This document shows, piece after piece, positions 21,480 through 34,004 of a stretch of 64,000 nucleotides of DNA. The stretch spans positions 1 through 64,000 of the forward strand of contig FN648687.1 of assembly GCA_000310025.1 (NCBI GenBank). Direction: 5' to 3'. A program made the translations under genes and the position numbers. Source of the stretch: Ectocarpus siliculosus (lineage: Eukaryota > Sar > Phaeophyceae > Ectocarpales > Ectocarpaceae). How positions within the stretch are numbered: the stretch's first letter is position 1; each line of letters starts with the position of its first letter. Under the pieces are notes generated by a model that worked only from the letters and a program-made list of their open reading frames with translations, was not told the origin of the DNA and made no database searches.

Positions 21480-23360
21480 AAGCGCTCCCTTTCACAACAA
21501 GCAACAGAGCAAAACGAAACCGAGTTGATGCGTTTCGTCCACGCGAATAGCGGAAAAATTGGCATTAAAATATTTCGTGCGTACATCGCACGAATGCCGA
21601 CTCTGTGAATGTGGGTAGTGCTGTTGAAATAAGCCCCCCCAAACCAGGCCACCAAAACACGGTTGATGTGTTTCGCCCCGGCACATACCGATTGCATATC
21701 ATCTGCACGATATACATGACCAACCGCGTAATCGCACAAACTCGGCGGCCGCAGGAACGGCACTACTGTATGAAACAGGCGGCCCTACCACAGAACCAAC
21801 AACGAATGTTGGTTGTTTTGTTCTGGCGGATACTGACAATCCACACCATGTTCATGATTCTACTGGATAGCGAGAATCGCTCGAATGCGACAACCGCGGG
21901 AAGCATTGTTGTTGCTAGGAACACGCCCACACTCACGGCCGCCATTCACGACTCATGTGTTTGGTTGTCGGCATAATGTATCCGCGTGAATCGCCCACTG
22001 CGAAAACCCTGTCAGCACTGTTCGAAACCAAGCCTACAAATCACGGTCGCCAATCACAAATTCATGTGATTTGCAGTGGCAATGTTGAAAACATATTTTG
22101 ATTGCCATGATTGCCGGATTTTTGCGAACGCGCTGGCCGCATTAGACACCGTTTCGCAACCGGAGCTCCATCACCACTCGCAGAAATCACCATGATATGA
22201 CTGGGACACGTTAGATTGGGTGGTCTAAGCAGATACTGGCAACCAAGTTCTGGTCGACATGTCTGCAGGAATCACACGAATGCGACGGCCTCGGTAGGCA
22301 ACATCGTTGCAACAACTACCACACCACCGCCAGCCACGATTGATGTGTCTTGTTCCGGCAGACACTGACCGAGCACAATATAAATGGATAGTGAGACTGC
22401 GTGAATCGTCAAAGCGCGACAATCGCAGTTAGTATCGCTTCGAAAACCTAACGCTCCCACCCTATCTGCAAAACATTGTAGACGTGTTTAGCTCCGTCGC
22501 CTACTTAGATTATATTCCTCGTGATGCATTCATAGCTGCGTGAACCGTGCAAAGCGACATCTGTGATATGCCGCAAACTTCATGACCGCCAAGCACAAGT
22601 GATATTTGTGGTCCCCGCAAAAGAATGGGCTGCGTAGACCGCACGATACGACACTCTGGTATGTACTGCTGCGAAAAAAAACAAGCCTACCAACCACGGT
22701 CGCCAATCACGATCCCGGGAGAAAAATATCTGCTTGAGTCGCCCACTGGGGAACCCCTGCTAGTTAGCACTGGTCAACACGAAGCACCGACCTGGACCGT
22801 TAAACACGATTGATGCGTCCGGTGCCGGCATACACAAGTCTGCGTTAATCTTCGACAATTCTCGTACGTAGCACTGTTCCGGTCAAGCTCACCGACCACG
22901 GCCGCTAGACACGAGTCATGTGTTCGGTCCCGGCATAAACTGATCTGCGTGAATCGCCCAATGCGACGTCCCTGGTAGATATCCATGTTCAGAAACAAGA
23001 AGCTACCAACCACGGTCGCCAAACACGCTTTATGTGCTTGGTTCCGGCATGAACAAATGTGTGTGAATCGCCCGATGCGACAATCCTGACAAGTAGCACT
23101 GTTCCAAAATGAAGTTCACCAGCCACGGCCGCCAAATACGATTGGTGTGTTTGGTCCCGGCATACACAAACCGGCGAGATAAAACCCCATGCGGCAACCC
23201 TGGCAAAATCTCCCCATACCACAACCTTGGTAGGAAGCACTGTACAAAGTGAAGCTCACCAGCTACGGCCGCCAAACACGATTGATGTGTTTGGTCCCGG
23301 CATAAACTGATCTGAAGAACCGCCTCATGCGACAACCCTGATAGGTTGCTACAATGGACC
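21480..23360 (+). repeat. old, diverged block of the 123-bp satellite family
   Basis: Units of irregular length (about 105-140 bp) share the order CACCA-CACGGCCGCCA, then TGTGTTTGGTCCCGGCAT, then a GTGAATCGCC(C/G)..TGCGAC block and a GTAGCACTGTT block. Good anchors are the CGGCAT motifs at about 22,827, 22,932, 23,046, 23,159 and 23,299. The same blocks in the same order make up the much more regular array at 47.8-50.7 kb (CACCAATCACGGCCGACACA, GTGTGTGGTTCCGGCAT). This is therefore a relic array of the same family. Minus-strand frames of the CRDQTHQSCLAAVAGEL type are shadows of the repeat. Confidence 0.8.
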
Positions 23361-23399
23361 ACGAGTGACAACATCAAATATCGACATCCCTTGTCGGGG

Positions 23400-26300
23400 A
23401 CCATAGATTTCGAGAGGTTTGTCCCGAGTTCTCAGGTACGACTGCTGTAGCTCGGGTAGCCCGATTTCCCAACTGGAAGAGGAGGCAAGGAAATACTCCA
23501 CTTCCCGTCAGCTCCCGAGGCTGGCACACCACTAGAAGCCTTCTATGTGACCACCTCGCTAGTTGTCTCTGCGATACTCTCTCTCTGGCACGCTAAGACT
23601 CTGTGGACACAAGGCTTGAACAGAATGGTAACACCTGCGACTCCTCCTCTCGACCGAGGGGGCCCCGCAGTACGCAATGCGATCCGGGTACCCCAATATA
23701 AACAGTATGGCAATTCGAGTTGTTTCAATAAACCTCGGTTTGTTTTGTCTACGCCTTAAACAAACCTGCCCATATTCGCCGGACAAATGGGTGAAGAAAT
23801 GGGCAGCCTCGGGCGTCGTACCGTGCGCTCCTGCCGAGCACGTCCCGCCCCCGGCCGCCTCCCCCTTTGCCGTATCCGGCGGTGTCACTACTATCCCTGT
23901 CTCCGGTGAAGACCCCCGCTTTCGCTTGCCTGTTGATCACGCTCGCGTGACGAACTGCATCTAGCTGTACTGCGGCTTCCTACTTTGCGTGCCCGCTGCT
24001 GTCCTTTCTTCTTACGCGCGCTTTGCAGCTTGCGCTCGCTACTCGGCATGCTTCACCACTTCGCGTTTGCGCTCTCTTCTGAAAGGAATCAGGGAAGGGG
24101 GTTCGGATTTTTTCCCCTTTGACCCCAGGTTTCTGAACAACTAATGAAGCTACAATCCGAAAATGTTCCGCCAATGAACGCCATTTTATTCTGTCTGTTC
24201 GACGAATGAACTTTGCTATTTTTGGCAACCACGTATGCATACGTTTGGAAAGCGAAGAGACTAAACATTGGCCATGGTGGTCTTTTTTACTACGTAGTCG
24301 GCAACGAAAAATAGTGCTGTAGTTGTCTCGACCCGGCTGTGGGTCCGCAAGGACATTGCGTACAGAGCAGGACGGTCATCACTACTTACGACGAAAAATA
24401 GGGTTAGTGTCATCGGCAGAACCGTTGCGCCCAGGCACAAATTTCGAAGATATGTGAAAGAAATACACCGATGAGAATGAGCAGGTAGTCTGATTGTTTC
24501 AAACATGAAGCCGCTGCCACCCTTATCGCCCTCCAATGCGGTTGAAGACATATTGCAAGGAAGGAACGGCTGTCACTGCTATCAATTGCGCAGAAACAGG
24601 AGCAAAAGCTGCAGCTACGGAAGCTGAAGCAATGTTGAAAGTAGAGTTAAATGAGAAAAAAAATGAAGTTCTCCAACGCGCGCACACACACACGGAAGAG
24701 GCGGCGAACTCGTCCAAAATCAACGCTCGCCGTAACAGGTTTGCAGCAGCCACCCGTCTACTGGGCTCAACACCAGACAATGCAAGGAAAGTAAGAAGCG
24801 GAAACCCATCCACCGACGAGGAGGTCTGGGGCCGCAGCCATCCTCCGCACTCTTCAAAGGGTTGAAGAGACATTGCGACGAAAGAAGGGAAACGACGTGT
24901 TCTCATGGCGCAGTAACGGCATCATGAGCTGCAGTGTAGAGTCAGGTGTTTTCACCCGAAATTCAGTTCATGGGCTACGACGAAAAGCCCCACACAACCC
25001 AATTTCAACTTGTTCCACCGTCGCGCATGTTTCCCTTCTCCCCCCCCCGCGCCCAAAAACCTCCGACAGACCTTCCCGTTGAACACTTCCCCCTACCATT
25101 GCTCCGACGAGAGCTCGCCCCCGAGGTGCTCGCCCTAAGGCGGTAGTGGACTTCGGCGCCCTCGATTCGCCCGTTCCTGCTGAGTCGGCTGGTTGTGTTA
25201 CCACCACATTTTTGATATTGCTCGGCAGGCGTTGGACTCTCTGGACCCGTGCGTTACCCAAAACTACCCCGTCGTACGATTCTGGACCGGTTTCTTGTAC
25301 CACCTCGTGAATACGACAGGTACGATTTCAAAATACGCGATTGCGTTCAAGTTCAGCACGTTCGTGGCAGCAGATGAAAAAGGCTTGGATGGGTGTAAAC
25401 CCGCCGATAGAAGAACGATCACATGAATCCATAGATATGTCCGGTCCACGGGTGGTGTGAAATAAACCACAAGAGCAAATTCCCTCTTGGCAAAAGCACA
25501 TGGTACAGTTAAAGGGAGTCAGGGTCAGGGCGCAGTTGCCTGTAGATGTTCAGCTCCAGTTACAAACTCCAACGAGCCAGCACGCACGACGCCTCTTCAT
25601 GGTGTCCTTTACTGATTACAATACATTGTACCCCCTGACATTTATTCGCGCTTTCCGTTTTGGCTACATAGTTTGACATGAATTTTTGGATGCTGTGCAT
25701 TTTATCAGTGATTGCAAAGGAGGCAGCTGGAGGCAGACGCTATGTAGATTTCTACTTTTGCCTTGCGGGTTTTTAGAAAGATGGGGTCTTGCGATTTATA
25801 TATGTCAACATCGCGATTCCTTGTGTCCACAAAGTACCTTCTCTTCAGAAACCCAGGAAACGCCTGGAAACGCCTGCACATCTCGGGTTTCCAAAGTCCT
25901 AGCTCCAGCACAAATCTACCATCCCAAATTCACGGTCCGCTGACCGCTCTCGTGGTCAACGGCAAATTGTGAGTTTGTAGCCTTTGCGATACACTACAGG
26001 CATGATTGAGCACTCCGCGATATTCCTAAGGACGCTTCTATCACCGAGGTCGGTGCGCTACAAGCAGGAATTTTGAAAGCTGTGCGGTCCGATTTCAAAA
26101 CGCTTCAAGCACACACAGCCGATCGCCGCCAACGTGAGTCTGCGAGGCCGTGAACTTTAGCGCCGCTCGTCGCCATTGTCGTTTTGGATGGCTGATGGTG
26201 TCACGTGGAATCTTGTGCCGATACCAAAATGTACTCTTCGTGACGACGAAAAATATGTTTGGGCTGCATGTCCGATGAAAGTCTCAAACTGCGTATCTGT
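23400..26300. other. no recognisable gene
   Basis: I see no conserved domain. Short frames at 24,536-24,865 (plus, 109 codons, Ala/Glu-rich) and 25,193-25,426 (plus) are unrecognised and unsupported by splice structure. A TATAAA-like site and an AATAAA signal lie near 23,695 and 23,726. A G/C-poor stretch carries two loose copies of an ACGAAAAATAG motif near 24,304 and 24,400. Confidence 0.35.
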
Positions 26301-26312
26301 CTGAAATACCAG

Positions 26313-28650
26313 TACCGAGCTGCAGGTGAAGCTTCTGGCCACGAAGGATAATTCTACCGAGCTTGGCTCGGATGTTGCGCTCGAGGAAGAAGCCGGGAAA
26401 GGGCAGGATCGATTCGTCCACACCACGGGAGACGATTGTGACCCTTTGTGGACTTCTTGGCCTGCTGTTCAAGAGGCGGCCATCGCCAATGGCACCATGC
26501 TCGTGTTTCAAATCTTTCCATCTGTGGGCAACGTATTCATCACTCTCAACAGCCTCATCAAGGTGATGCTGTGTTCAACAAAGTGCGATGGCTGTGTTAT
26601 TCAAACACTGTGGTAATCCTGAAGCTCGTTCAGGGTGACACCTCATAACATGACGTGACACCTGTATAAGATAGGCAAGCACTAAGTGTGTCGACACTTC
26701 AGTTCGTGGTACCACAGCAAGTGTTCGGGGGGAAATACATGACCGAGATGAACCATTTCGGTCGTGACGTGACGTGATTATTCTCCCCTCGGTAGGTTCG
26801 ACGTATTGGTGCGCGACATGCTGAGGATCCCATCTAAGCGGCAATAAAAAATGCCCGGTCACCCATTCTGACCTGACCACGTATTTCCTCACACCATGCT
26901 GCCAAACGTTGAGGATGGTGGATAGTTTGTCTCCGGGAACAACCGATACCCTTTTTGCGTTCGTTGGACTTGCTGGGGAGGGGCATATTCAGCGTCGAAG
27001 TGAATCGAACATGGGGGGAAAATAAGGATAACAGCCGCACCTTGTTGACAAAGTCGGACAACGCGACGTATCCGTGTATTCCATGACTTCCATTGCTAAA
27101 GGTCTTTCGTGGCCTTCGACGCAACGTTCAATAAAGGAAACGGGCAGCTGTCTCTCGATTGATGACACCGCCACCATTGACATGATCTCAATCTTCCCGT
27201 TATCAACGCAATGCTGTCCTCACCGGAACATGTACTGCCGGTGTTGTGTCGCCGCCGTTGTTCAAGCAGCAAGTTCGGCTTCACGGATTTGCTTCGTCGA
27301 ACGCCCCTCCCATCATATCTTGTACCCCGCTACGTCACGAGATTCCACCCCTTTCTTGCCTTTTTCTAGACGGCCAGGCTACTTGAAGTGGCGCTGTTTC
27401 TGAAGTGGGAAAATTTTCCTGGATGTCGAGCGGCTTTCGACACGGCATCAATCAAGTGGGACCTGGATCTGACGACACTTGTTTAGAAAGCAGAAGAGTT
27501 GACTCTAGGTTGGTAACGTGCGAAAGTGTGAATGACGTACAAACCGCCCTGTCAACACTATGTTCGCTTAGCAATTGCGGCCGAGCCGAGGCAAATAGAA
27601 TTGGCGTACTGACTAACGCTGGACGCAAACAAATTGGCGAACTGACTAACGCTAGATGCAAACAAATCCCCGTGTGTTTCACCACCCATATACTCGTGAT
27701 TCAGGTGCCGAAGTCGACCGTCTTTACCCTTTGAAGTTCTCGGATGGTAATTTGGTACTCTCTTCCCGGCAGCTAGACACCCTTGCAAGGCAGGCGGGCA
27801 TCCCCGATACAAGCGTGGCAGAAATGGCCGCTGCAATTAAAGAGGGCTGGAGCAGCCTGCGACGTCTTTCCAAAGCTATCGCGGGTTCTGCGGTTGGTCC
27901 TCCCGAACCATGTGCATGGAACATGTTCTTGCGACGCAGGTACGGCAGGTTTTCGGTCGTGTATGGTGTTCCCTGACAAATAATGTCTGCAGTCGCCCAT
28001 GGCCGGATTCGAGTCGAAGGGACGTGTAGATCCCGTCGGGACGGGTTGGGACTGACTGTCTATTGCCGCGAAATTGACGGGTAGCTTTCGTCGACTTCAG
28101 CGTAACATATTTCTTTTGTTTTGCACGACCAACTTCCACCTTTTGGACGTCCCCAACTTTGACTGGTACAATTTTTACCAAGACTTGCCGTTTGTAAGTT
28201 ACGGGGGCCTTGGCCCCCTTGCAAAGTACCCCAGTCGCTATCCGGGAGCGATTCTCGCTATACCCGTATCTGATTTACCCACATATACTTTTGATGCAGG
28301 TGCTTCAAGGTATGCCGTCTGTAGGCTCAGCCAGTAGCACCTCTGCGTTGATCACTCTCCGTGCAAAGAAATCTGGAAGGAAATCAACCCCGGGTTGTTG
28401 TGCGCTCTCTATTTATATTCCTACGGACAGCTTCCGAACCTATCAGATCATAATCCCATCCTTATTCCATGACCACCTAAAACAAAATTTTGCTGGCGCA
28501 GACCTTCGACGATAGCCAGCCTAGAGGCTCACAACCCGTGGACGCCTTCTGGCTTCGGCCCTCGCCCGAAGGACTATGTGGCGTGGCATGTCAGGACATC
28601 CCGATGGGGAGAGCGAGCATTCCTTCAAACCAGATGTGCACACCTATATT
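26313..28650 (+). pseudogene. second glycosyltransferase copy, decayed
   Basis: The exon-like segments 26,313-26,562, 27,370 to about 27,590, 27,705-27,939 and 28,502 to about 28,650 match the gene at 7,885-11,004 in order, frame and splice borders. They include WTSWPAVQEAAIANGTMLVF, TARLLEVALFLKWENF, NMFLRR and HNPWT-type sequence. The second segment contains in-frame stops (TAG and TAA after TTLV and LTLGW, and a TGA further on), and the fourth loses frame at its start. Similarity stops abruptly near 28,650, where copia-type sequence begins, so the last exon is absent. Intron sequences are partly alignable, which indicates a genomic (not retro-) duplication of some age. Confidence 0.8.
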
Positions 28651-31600
28651 CAAACGCAAACATTGGATCACATCTGATCCCAAAACAAGATGTCTCGGGA
28701 ACAATCCCGGACCCGGCTGATGTCGATCCGATCGGTTGCTGACCGTTGCCTCCGGTCCCTAGCACCCGAAATCCTTGATTTGAACTTGTTTCGGTCCAAA
28801 TGTTTGATGACTATATCAAAAAGCATGCCCGCGTTAGGGCGTGGTGAACCGCGATGCGGCGCCGGTTGATCATTTGCCGCGGAAGGAAGTACCGCAACGC
28901 GGTGTTTTTGGTCCTCTAGCTGAACATGGTGTTGGCGGCGAGAGAGCCCCTGAGGTGTCACTATAGATGAGGTTGGCTTGAAGTTGTCGAACCTGAGCTC
29001 CATTAAAAGGTTGGAGAAATGCACCTAGCCTTCTGTAGACTGTGCCGTCAGTGATTGTGTCTTGGTTCCAAAGCTGACTAGCCCTCCCTCAAGGAAGACC
29101 AGGTACCCTGTCGTTGACATCTTGTTGGCTGGTCAGCTCCGAAAAAAGAGTCGGCGAACACTGCAGGCAATGTGGAATTGACCTCATTCGAATACGATGC
29201 GTAAGCCACCGAAGTGCGCGTTTTGCCGCCGTCATGTGGGCCCGAGCAGGCTAGCTGCAGCCCTCGTCAGTTGGTTGACCGGGTACCACAGGTCATACAG
29301 TGTGCATTGAGCCAGGTAGAGCAGCATGCCTGTGTAGGACTGGTACCGCTTGTACTCGGCTGCTCCGAGTAGCTTATCCGCTGGCTGATCTTTCGAGAGT
29401 TGTGGTTCGTGTCCTGCAGTGCGGATGGGGTTACAGTTAGTTCTCCATGCCGAACCTCTCGAGAATGCTCTTGACGTAGCCCTTCTGCCAGACGACTAGC
29501 GTTCCTTCTCCGTAGTTGCGAATGACCTCTACGGCTAGAATGACACGAACTTCTCCCATGTCTCTCATTTCCAAGCGATCTTGGGGCTCATTCTTCAGTC
29601 AGCGACGACCTCGGGGTCCTTTCCGCTGATCAGGATGTCGTCGGCGTTTAACGTCCGGATTACAAGGGTGTCGCCGCTTCCGTGTAGGTAAAAGCAGGGA
29701 GGGGTCAGACTGCGTGGGCCTGAACCCGATCATCACTAGTACTTCGTCGATGGTGTCGTACCAGAGGACTAGGGACTGCTCGAGCCCATCGAGGCTGCGT
29801 TCGAGCTTGTAGACCATGATCTCCCTCGTCGCGGGGTCTTTTACGTCTTGTCCTGAGACGGTCTTGATCCACACATCCTGTACGATGATCGACTGAAGCA
29901 ACATCATGGTTACGTTTATCTGTCATACTGGCCATCTGTGTTCGCGTGCTATGGCGAGTAAGGTGCGAACGCTCCCGATGCGGCACACCGGTGCGTAACT
30001 TCTCCCGTAGTTGATCCCAGATTCTTGTACATGGCCTTGAACCACCAGCCCGACATTCAATCTTCCGTCCGCCTTCTGTGCCGAGGACCTCTCGTCCGCG
30101 TTGGCACCAACATGTACACCTTGTGTTTCGCCAGACTGTCCAACTCCTTTCCGATAGCTACCTTCCACAGAGTGCCTTTGGCGAGGTGATGGCTTGAAGG
30201 TGTTGGGGATATTGATGGCTCTATGCTCGTCCTTCAAAAAATCCTTGGGGGATCGGGGTGCCTGTGTCGTACACGTCAGCGAAATTGGCGAATCAACATG
30301 AGCAAAATCTAGAGACGTGCTCGCGTGATCGTGGTTGGTCTTGCTGACGGTGTCCAACAGCTGGCAAGCAGCTAGAGCGCTGTGTTCGGGCCGCATCGAG
30401 GGGGCGGCCATTCATCCATGTTGATCCCCAGAGAGCTAGGGGCAAGGGCGGCGTCGACGGTGTCGGAGGAGTTCGGCCTCGTCCTGGCGACAACGCGGGT
30501 TACTTCTGGCGGCCGCGATATACCTTGTTCTGGTGTCGGCTTACCCCCGAGTTCGATTCCTCCCTGTTCCGCAATCGGTTCGTCTCCGAACGGCATTGCC
30601 TGAGGCGAGCTCGGCGGGCTGGATGCAGTGGCGTTTCCATTGTTGATAGATTGTTGCTGCAGCTCCTCCCGGATCATGTTGTTGTGTCGCATCTGGCGGA
30701 TCTCATGCAGGAGGAGTTGGTTCTTGGCCTGGTAGTCGATGGTGTCGAGATTGCCCAATCCATCGAATGTATTATCGGTAGTGGACATCCCAAGAATGGA
30801 CGTGAAGCGAAGGACGTCTTCCTCGTAGGAGCGGTCATCATCGGGCACGTTGAGAGGCATGGAGTACGCCGACGTCTCGATAAAGGTGACGTTTCTGCTC
30901 TCCACTACGTTGCAGGTTGCAGGTGTATAGATCCTGTAGGCCGTACTACTGTCTTGACTGAAGCTGCAGAGTATGTCTTCGAAGGCGCGGTCCCTCGGCA
31001 TTTTATTTGCGTCGCTCGTAGTGCACTAAGGGTCTGGCACCGATGACTCGAAGGTTTGACAGGTCCGCTTCTTTTCCGTACATTTTGAAGTATGGGATCA
31101 CTCTTCCCAGTGCTGTATGATACACCGCATGATACACCGCCGTCAGCATTACTTCTCCGCACAGAGTAGGTGAAACGGCTTTGTCCTTTTTAAGGCAACG
31201 AGTGATTGTCTCCAAAGTATGTCCGTCTCGTTCGGATACGCCGTTTTGCTGGAGCGTATTCGTCGCGAAGTATTCGATGGTGATGCCGGAGTCTGTGCAT
31301 TAAATGGTGATCTCACCTCCGACGGTTTCCCCTCTTCTGTCGCACGGAGTGGTCTCGATGCGGCAGCCTACCGGACAACCACGTGCATGTTGTAGGCGTG
31401 AAGGGCTCGAGCGGACTCGGACTTGACCTTCAGCAGGTAGATCTCCTTCTTCCACGTGAGGGCGTCGGTGAACTTGGAGACGTATCGGAAGCCCCCTTCC
31501 GCAGGCGGAGTGAGCTGCCCCATTTTGTCGGTGTAAACCAGTTACACACGCACCGTCGTCTTGCGTGTAGTCTTCTTCGGGTGCGCTAGCTGCTTGCTGT

Positions 31601-33950
31601 TGCTGATGGTGCCAATGTCACATGGTGACATGGACTCCGGGAAGTCGACTCCGTCGCCCTTCTTTTGAACAGTAATTCCATGTTCTTGATTTTGAGAGAC
31701 CGTACTTGTGCGTGTTACGGCACCGGGGTGCGATCGTTTTTGAATTTATTCGTATCTTGGCTTTTGTTCGCACCCCGGTGCCACAACGCCGATGGGTGCA
31801 ATATCACCCATACCGGTGCGGATATAATGGAATTAAACGATTTCGTTCAAGATTTCCAACGCACTCCGGTGAGATGACACCGATAGGTGCGATACTCAAG
31901 AAACGAACACAGGCGTTTCTAGTACGAGTACCGCAATCCTGCGTGATACGGCACTCAAAATGAAGCGACTGATGCTAGCTTGGGGTAGACGCACCCAGTG
32001 GCGCTTTGACTCCTGCTGGGAATGGTATGCTGTGCGGTATCGCTATTTTCCATCCTCTTTGTTGGTGGCAATCCCCTCATTTGTTGGCCGGTGTATTCAT
32101 CCGTCTTTGTCTGCATCAAAGGGCATGCTAACCGAACTACTTCTGGTTCGGTTGGTTGGAGTAGGTGACGCGTTTTGTGTGCTTGACTGAGTGACTGAGT
32201 GCATTTGTACCGCATCTTGACGGTACGATATACACACATGAAAGGAATGACAACTGGTATCTACCGGACCCTCTCAGCCGATCGTTACATACATTTCGAC
32301 ACGTGGCCAGAGGGTACTGGTACATTGTGGAAGATCAAATTGTTTCGTCCTAAGCAGGTTTTATTTCGTTGGTATCGCACCGGGTGCGTTTACACGAATA
32401 CCGGTGTGCTAATGCAATTATATCATATGCCGTTGTCGATGTTTGTTCGCACCCCGATGCCATAGCACCGATGGGTGCGAAACCAACGGTGAATACCCCA
32501 ACACGCACAATTACGGTACCCAAGTCTCCTGCTACAAGCGTTCGCGTTAATCGTGGCGGCGTATGCGACCCCTAGGTCATCGTCACCCACTACAGTGTCC
32601 GGCTTGCCGAACGCCCAGTCTTCCGGGAAGACGTGAGGTGCTCTTATCGTCGATACCTCAATTTTCTTACAGCGGCTTGGAAAACATATGGCCAGGGAAC
32701 GCATGCCCATGTCCTGCTTCAGCGGGATGACGTAATCTCAAGGTTCTAGGTGAGGGTTGCCGGCCCACACGAGAGCCTGACCCCGTTCTTCATCTGGGCA
32801 GTAGGCGAGAAGATGTTGCGTCTGGGGACAAGCAGTCCTCGAAGACGCACAGCCTGTTCATCGTCGCAGCTATCCATGGTCGTGCAGTGGGCAAGTCCCG
32901 TGGCAGTCCCTATCGGGTCATGGTGACCGGCAACCATGATCGCCTTCGGCTTCGCGAGTTCTCTTCCGCATTATCTCCTTTCAAGTGTGTGATGAGGTGG
33001 TCGTCGACCAGTGTCTCCGTCGAACAGGTGTCGACGAGTAGAGTGACTTCCTCAGGACTGGCATCGACTTCATTTCCTTTGATTGGTGGCGTACCTGAAC
33101 CCTTCGTCTGACTCGTCACCGTCTGCCCTAGACTCAGAAGCGGCTTTCATCCTGCTCGTCTCCATCGCAGTGGCTGATTCCTTCCTGTCGCTAGCTGAAG
33201 AACTCCTTGCCGTGAAGTTAGCTTTGATCGGCCGCTTCACTCGTTGCTCGTATTATTCCTAGGGTTAGTTTTTTTGGTAGTGAGGTGAACGGAGCACCAC
33301 TTGGTAGCTCCCGCTGGTTTGGTCTTCTTCTGTCTCCCCTTCCCTCTCCTTTCGGGACAGTTCCTGCGGATGTGTCCCTTCTCTCCGCAGCCGACACAGG
33401 TTTCTTGCTCTGATGTGGTTGTGGGCATGGCGAAGCCGCGGCCGGATGCCGCCCTTGGACCCTTTGCGAGACTGCTCGTCGAGAAGACATGTGACGCATG
33501 GTAGTCAGCATCTGGTTGACGTTGAAGTCTGGGTCGCGGTACATGATCATCGTCACGTGCCTATGCTCGCTGGTGGATTATGTGACAAATATGGCCTTGG
33601 AGTAGCGGTTCAAGATTGTCTGCCCATCTTCTCGAACTGGTCGGGGAGGAAGTCCTTCTCGTTAAAGTAGTCGTCCGAGTTCTGTCCGGGCTCCTCCATG
33701 GTGGCTCTAATCACTTCCTCCGTAACGTGGTTGTAGTTGAGGTTACGTTTGTTCGTGTTAGTGCGTATGTACTCCGATTTGTAGACGAGGTGACAGTTTT
33801 AGGTGCCCTGCACATAGGTATGCGTTTGGTAGTACAACCAGAGAATGATTGTGCGGAGCCCCCACACCAGCTGTCGTGCTCGTGGCACTTCCTGCTCTTT
33901 CCCCCCAACCGGGTGTGAGTGATAATAAACGTGTAAGGCAACAAGGGCAT
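28650..33950 (-). mobile_element. fossil Ty1/copia-type retroelement
   Basis: Read on the minus strand, parts follow the copia order. A gag region with a CCHC zinc knuckle (CVGCGEKGHIRRNC) lies near 33,370-33,410. It is followed by an aspartic-protease-like stretch (about 32,910-33,120), integrase (about 31,000-31,500), reverse transcriptase (VYKLERSLDGLEQSLVLWYD, near 29,790) and RNase H (28,700-29,300). The element is broken, with many breaks, and clearly old. No long terminal repeats could be recognised at either side. A separate inverted-repeat element (31,699-32,517) sits inside it. Its left limit coincides with the loss of similarity in the second glycosyltransferase copy. Confidence 0.8.
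31699..32517. mobile_element. 819-bp inverted-repeat element inside the copia fossil
   Basis: The left end reads ACCGTACTTGTGCGTGTT. The right end is the reverse complement of ACCGTAATTGTGCGTGTT (one mismatch in 18), ending at 32,517. Inside the left end lies a perfect 15-bp inverted repeat, GGCACCGGGGTGCGA (about 31,718) with its complement (about 31,769). Similar CACCGG(G)TGCG motifs occur near the right end (32,368-32,480). There is no coding capacity. No clear target duplication is visible, so it is a MITE-like element of unassigned superfamily. Confidence 0.7.
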
Positions 33951-34004
33951 ACCACTTACGGTTGATGAATACTCTAGATTTTCCTTCGAAGGAGCCCCAT
34001 TGTA

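Noticed and set aside
23420-23800. Possible solo long terminal repeat (TATAAA-like site, AATAAA signal)
   Set aside because: No matching second copy, no clear TG...CA ends and no target duplication could be found.
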